From NCBI GenBank assembly GCA_002792495.1, contig PFOK01000127.1, positions 1 to 5,868 of the forward strand: a stretch of 5,868 nucleotides of DNA, given 5' to 3'. The first letter of the stretch is position 1; each line of letters begins with the position of its first letter. The stretch comes from Candidatus Peregrinibacteria bacterium CG_4_10_14_0_2_um_filter_43_11 (GTDB lineage Bacteria > Patescibacteriota > Gracilibacteria > UM-FILTER-43-11). The position numbers were made by a program, and so were the translations under genes. Below the pieces are notes generated by a model. It was not told where the DNA came from. It saw nothing but the letters and a program-made list of their open reading frames with translations, and did not search any database. Of the stretch, positions 4,585 through 5,868 are shown piece by piece.

Positions 4585-5694
4585 TTGCTAAAAACAAAAA
4601 AAATCATAACCGGCCTACTAAAAAAAGCGGATATTCAAATAAATGGCCAACGGGAGTGGGACATTCAGGTTCATGATGAACGTTTTTATTCAAGCGTTTT
4701 TTGGGGGGATTCCTTAGCACTTGGCGAGAGTTACATGAAAAAATGGTGGGATTGCAACAAACTCGACCTGTTTTTTGAAAAAATAATGGAGGCGAGTATT
4801 AACAAGCGGGTCAATCATCACAAATGGCTTTTGAAATTAAAATCAATTTTATTCAATCTTCAATCCACGCTCCGATCAAAAGAAGTCATCGATAAACATT
4901 ATGACCTCGATTACGAGTTATTTTCAACATTTTTGGATCCATACAATCAATATACATGTGGCTATTTTAAAAACACGACGGATCTGGACACGGCTCAAAT
5001 TCAGAAAATGGATTTGATCTGTAAAAAACTGCAAATCAAACCCGGAGAAAAGGTGTTGGATATTGGTTGTGGCTGGGGCGGTTTTGCCAAATATGCCGCC
5101 GAGCATTACGGCTGTCATGTAACGGGAATCACGATTTCGGAAAAGCAGGCAGAGTATGCCAGACAATTCACAAAAGGACTCCCCGTGACGATTCTTAAAC
5201 AGGATTACCGAGAGTTAAAAGGCAAGTTTGATAAAATCGTCATCGCGGGAATGATTGAGCATGTGGGTTACAAAAACTACCGAAAATTGATAAAAATCGT
5301 GAACAACTGCCTGAAGGAGGATGGGTTGTTTTTATTGCATACCATCGGTCAAAATCATACATCTACACACGGGAATCCTTGGGTGAATAAATATATTTTC
5401 CCGAACGGGATGACGCCCTCTGTCAAACAAATCACAACCGCGTACGAAAGTATTTTTACCCTGGAAGACTGGCATAACTTTGGCCTTTATTACGCAGACA
5501 CGCTAATGGCATGGGATGAAAAGTTTCAAAAAAACTGGCCCAAAATTGCGCCCGAATATTCCGAAACGTTTTACCGGATGTGGCGTTATTATTTAACGAG
5601 TTACGCCGCCGCCTTTAAGACTCATCAACTGCAGTTATGGCAGATTGTATTTAGTAAAGGGGGAGATAAAAAAGTGTATGAATCGGTACGATGA
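4585..5694 (+). CDS. cfa: Cyclopropane-fatty-acyl-phospholipid synthase
   Basis: The enzyme adds a methylene group from S-adenosylmethionine across the double bond of unsaturated acyl chains in membrane phospholipids, acting at the inner membrane face. The 369-residue product aligns along its whole length with E. coli Cfa (382 residues). The SAM site is VLDIGCGWGG (157-166). The E. coli catalytic set C139, E239, H266 and Y317 corresponds, all at the same offset of 14, to C125 (YTCGYF), E225 (GMIEHVG), H252 (LLHTIG) and Y303 (before ADTLMAW). LGESYMKKWWDC (46-57) and WVNKYIFPNG (266-275) are further family landmarks. The start is TTG 4585: an in-frame TAG lies at 4579-4581, and the first in-frame ATG, codon 51, would remove conserved sequence. 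No Shine-Dalgarno or clear promoter is visible, and the repeat island ends just upstream. It ends in TGA. No lipid-synthesis gene is adjacent. Confidence 0.95.
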   Translation: MLKTKKIITGLLKKADIQINGQREWDIQVHDERFYSSVFWGDSLALGESYMKKWWDCNKLDLFFEKIMEASINKRVNHHKWLLKLKSILFNLQSTLRSKEVIDKHYDLDYELFSTFLDPYNQYTCGYFKNTTDLDTAQIQKMDLICKKLQIKPGEKVLDIGCGWGGFAKYAAEHYGCHVTGITISEKQAEYARQFTKGLPVTILKQDYRELKGKFDKIVIAGMIEHVGYKNYRKLIKIVNNCLKEDGLFLLHTIGQNHTSTHGNPWVNKYIFPNGMTPSVKQITTAYESIFTLEDWHNFGLYYADTLMAWDEKFQKNWPKIAPEYSETFYRMWRYYLTSYAAAFKTHQLQLWQIVFSKGGDKKVYESVR

Positions 5695-5713
5695 ACCCTT
5701 GAGAAAATTAGAA

Positions 5714-5761
5714 AAATGGACATTCGATCCTATTTATTTTAGAATGAGCCCATTTCTTTTT
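5714..5761. terminator. Weak, possibly bidirectional terminator after cfa
   Basis: AAATGG (5714-5719) pairs with CCATTT (5750-5755), and CATTC (5721-5725) with GAATG (5742-5746), across a small asymmetric bulge and a 16-base loop. CTTTTT (5756-5761) follows on the plus strand. On the minus strand the stem is followed by a T-rich stretch (complement of the A-run at 5712-5716), so it could serve both directions. The stem is AT-rich and therefore only a moderate candidate. Confidence 0.4.
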
Positions 5762-5834
5762 CATACCCCCCCTCCCATGCCCCGAAAACCCAGACAACCT
5801 ACTGTAACGACAAATTAATTTTCAGATATAATAT

Positions 5835-5868
5835 TTACTCATTTTCCGGTCCGCCTTCTCCTTCGTAA
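5835..5868 (-). CDS. Possible C-terminus of a converging gene
   Basis: On the minus strand one frame entering from the right edge reads YEGEGGPENE and then stop TAA at 5835-5837. The Gly/Glu-rich ending would suit a protein tail, and a gene converging on cfa would explain the gap with a terminator. Ten codons cannot establish this. The rest of 5695-5834 shows no supportable gene; it holds a run of seven C at 5766-5772. Confidence 0.2.
   Translation of the reverse strand, partial: YEGEGGPENE

Noticed and set aside
5708..5764. 18-codon minus-strand frame preceded by a G-rich run resembling a Shine-Dalgarno
   Set aside because: The G-run is a homopolymer of seven and no other gene here uses such a site. 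The frame is too short and overlaps the terminator candidate.

Overview
The window looks like chromosomal DNA from an uncultivated, gene-dense bacterium with moderate GC. Short heptanucleotide tandem repeats and small GC-rich palindromes sit in almost every gap, and even inside one gene. This repeat style, together with PKD-domain surface proteins and an apparent lack of Shine-Dalgarno sites, is what I associate with Patescibacteria (CPR), perhaps Peregrinibacteria or a relative. That placement is inference from style only. The genes stay open under the standard code and one ends in TGA, which argues against the TGA-as-glycine lineages (Gracilibacteria, Absconditabacteria).

Left half, minus strand, in transcription order: a strong extended -10 promoter at 3462-3490; a 758-residue membrane-anchored protein with three transmembrane segments and six PKD domains (3432-1156); a 31-codon single-membrane-segment microprotein (1124-1029) resembling the Prli42/DUF4044 type; a palindromic AT/GC repeat (921-1035); and aroA, EPSP synthase of the shikimate pathway (917 to beyond the left edge). 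The order suggests one transcript, but nothing shows that the three products work together.

Right half, plus strand: a PHP-family phosphoesterase resembling histidinol-phosphatase (3549-4373), driven by a promoter whose -35 box lies in a heptanucleotide repeat, back to back with the PKD-gene promoter; a 200-bp repeat island (4356-4569); and a complete cyclopropane-fatty-acyl-phospholipid synthase (4585-5694) with a TTG start and all four catalytic residues I can align. A weak, possibly bidirectional terminator follows (5714-5761), and the end of a converging minus-strand reading frame may enter from the right edge.

The most interesting signal is the repeat system. A palindromic element in the island (4497-4551) has a clear relative (653-722) inserted in frame in aroA. 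aroA also carries a second, unrelated palindrome-plus-heptamer insert (343-402). Both are translated and lie between, not within, conserved AroA motifs. This resembles the Rickettsia palindromic elements that insert into protein genes, but in a different sequence family.
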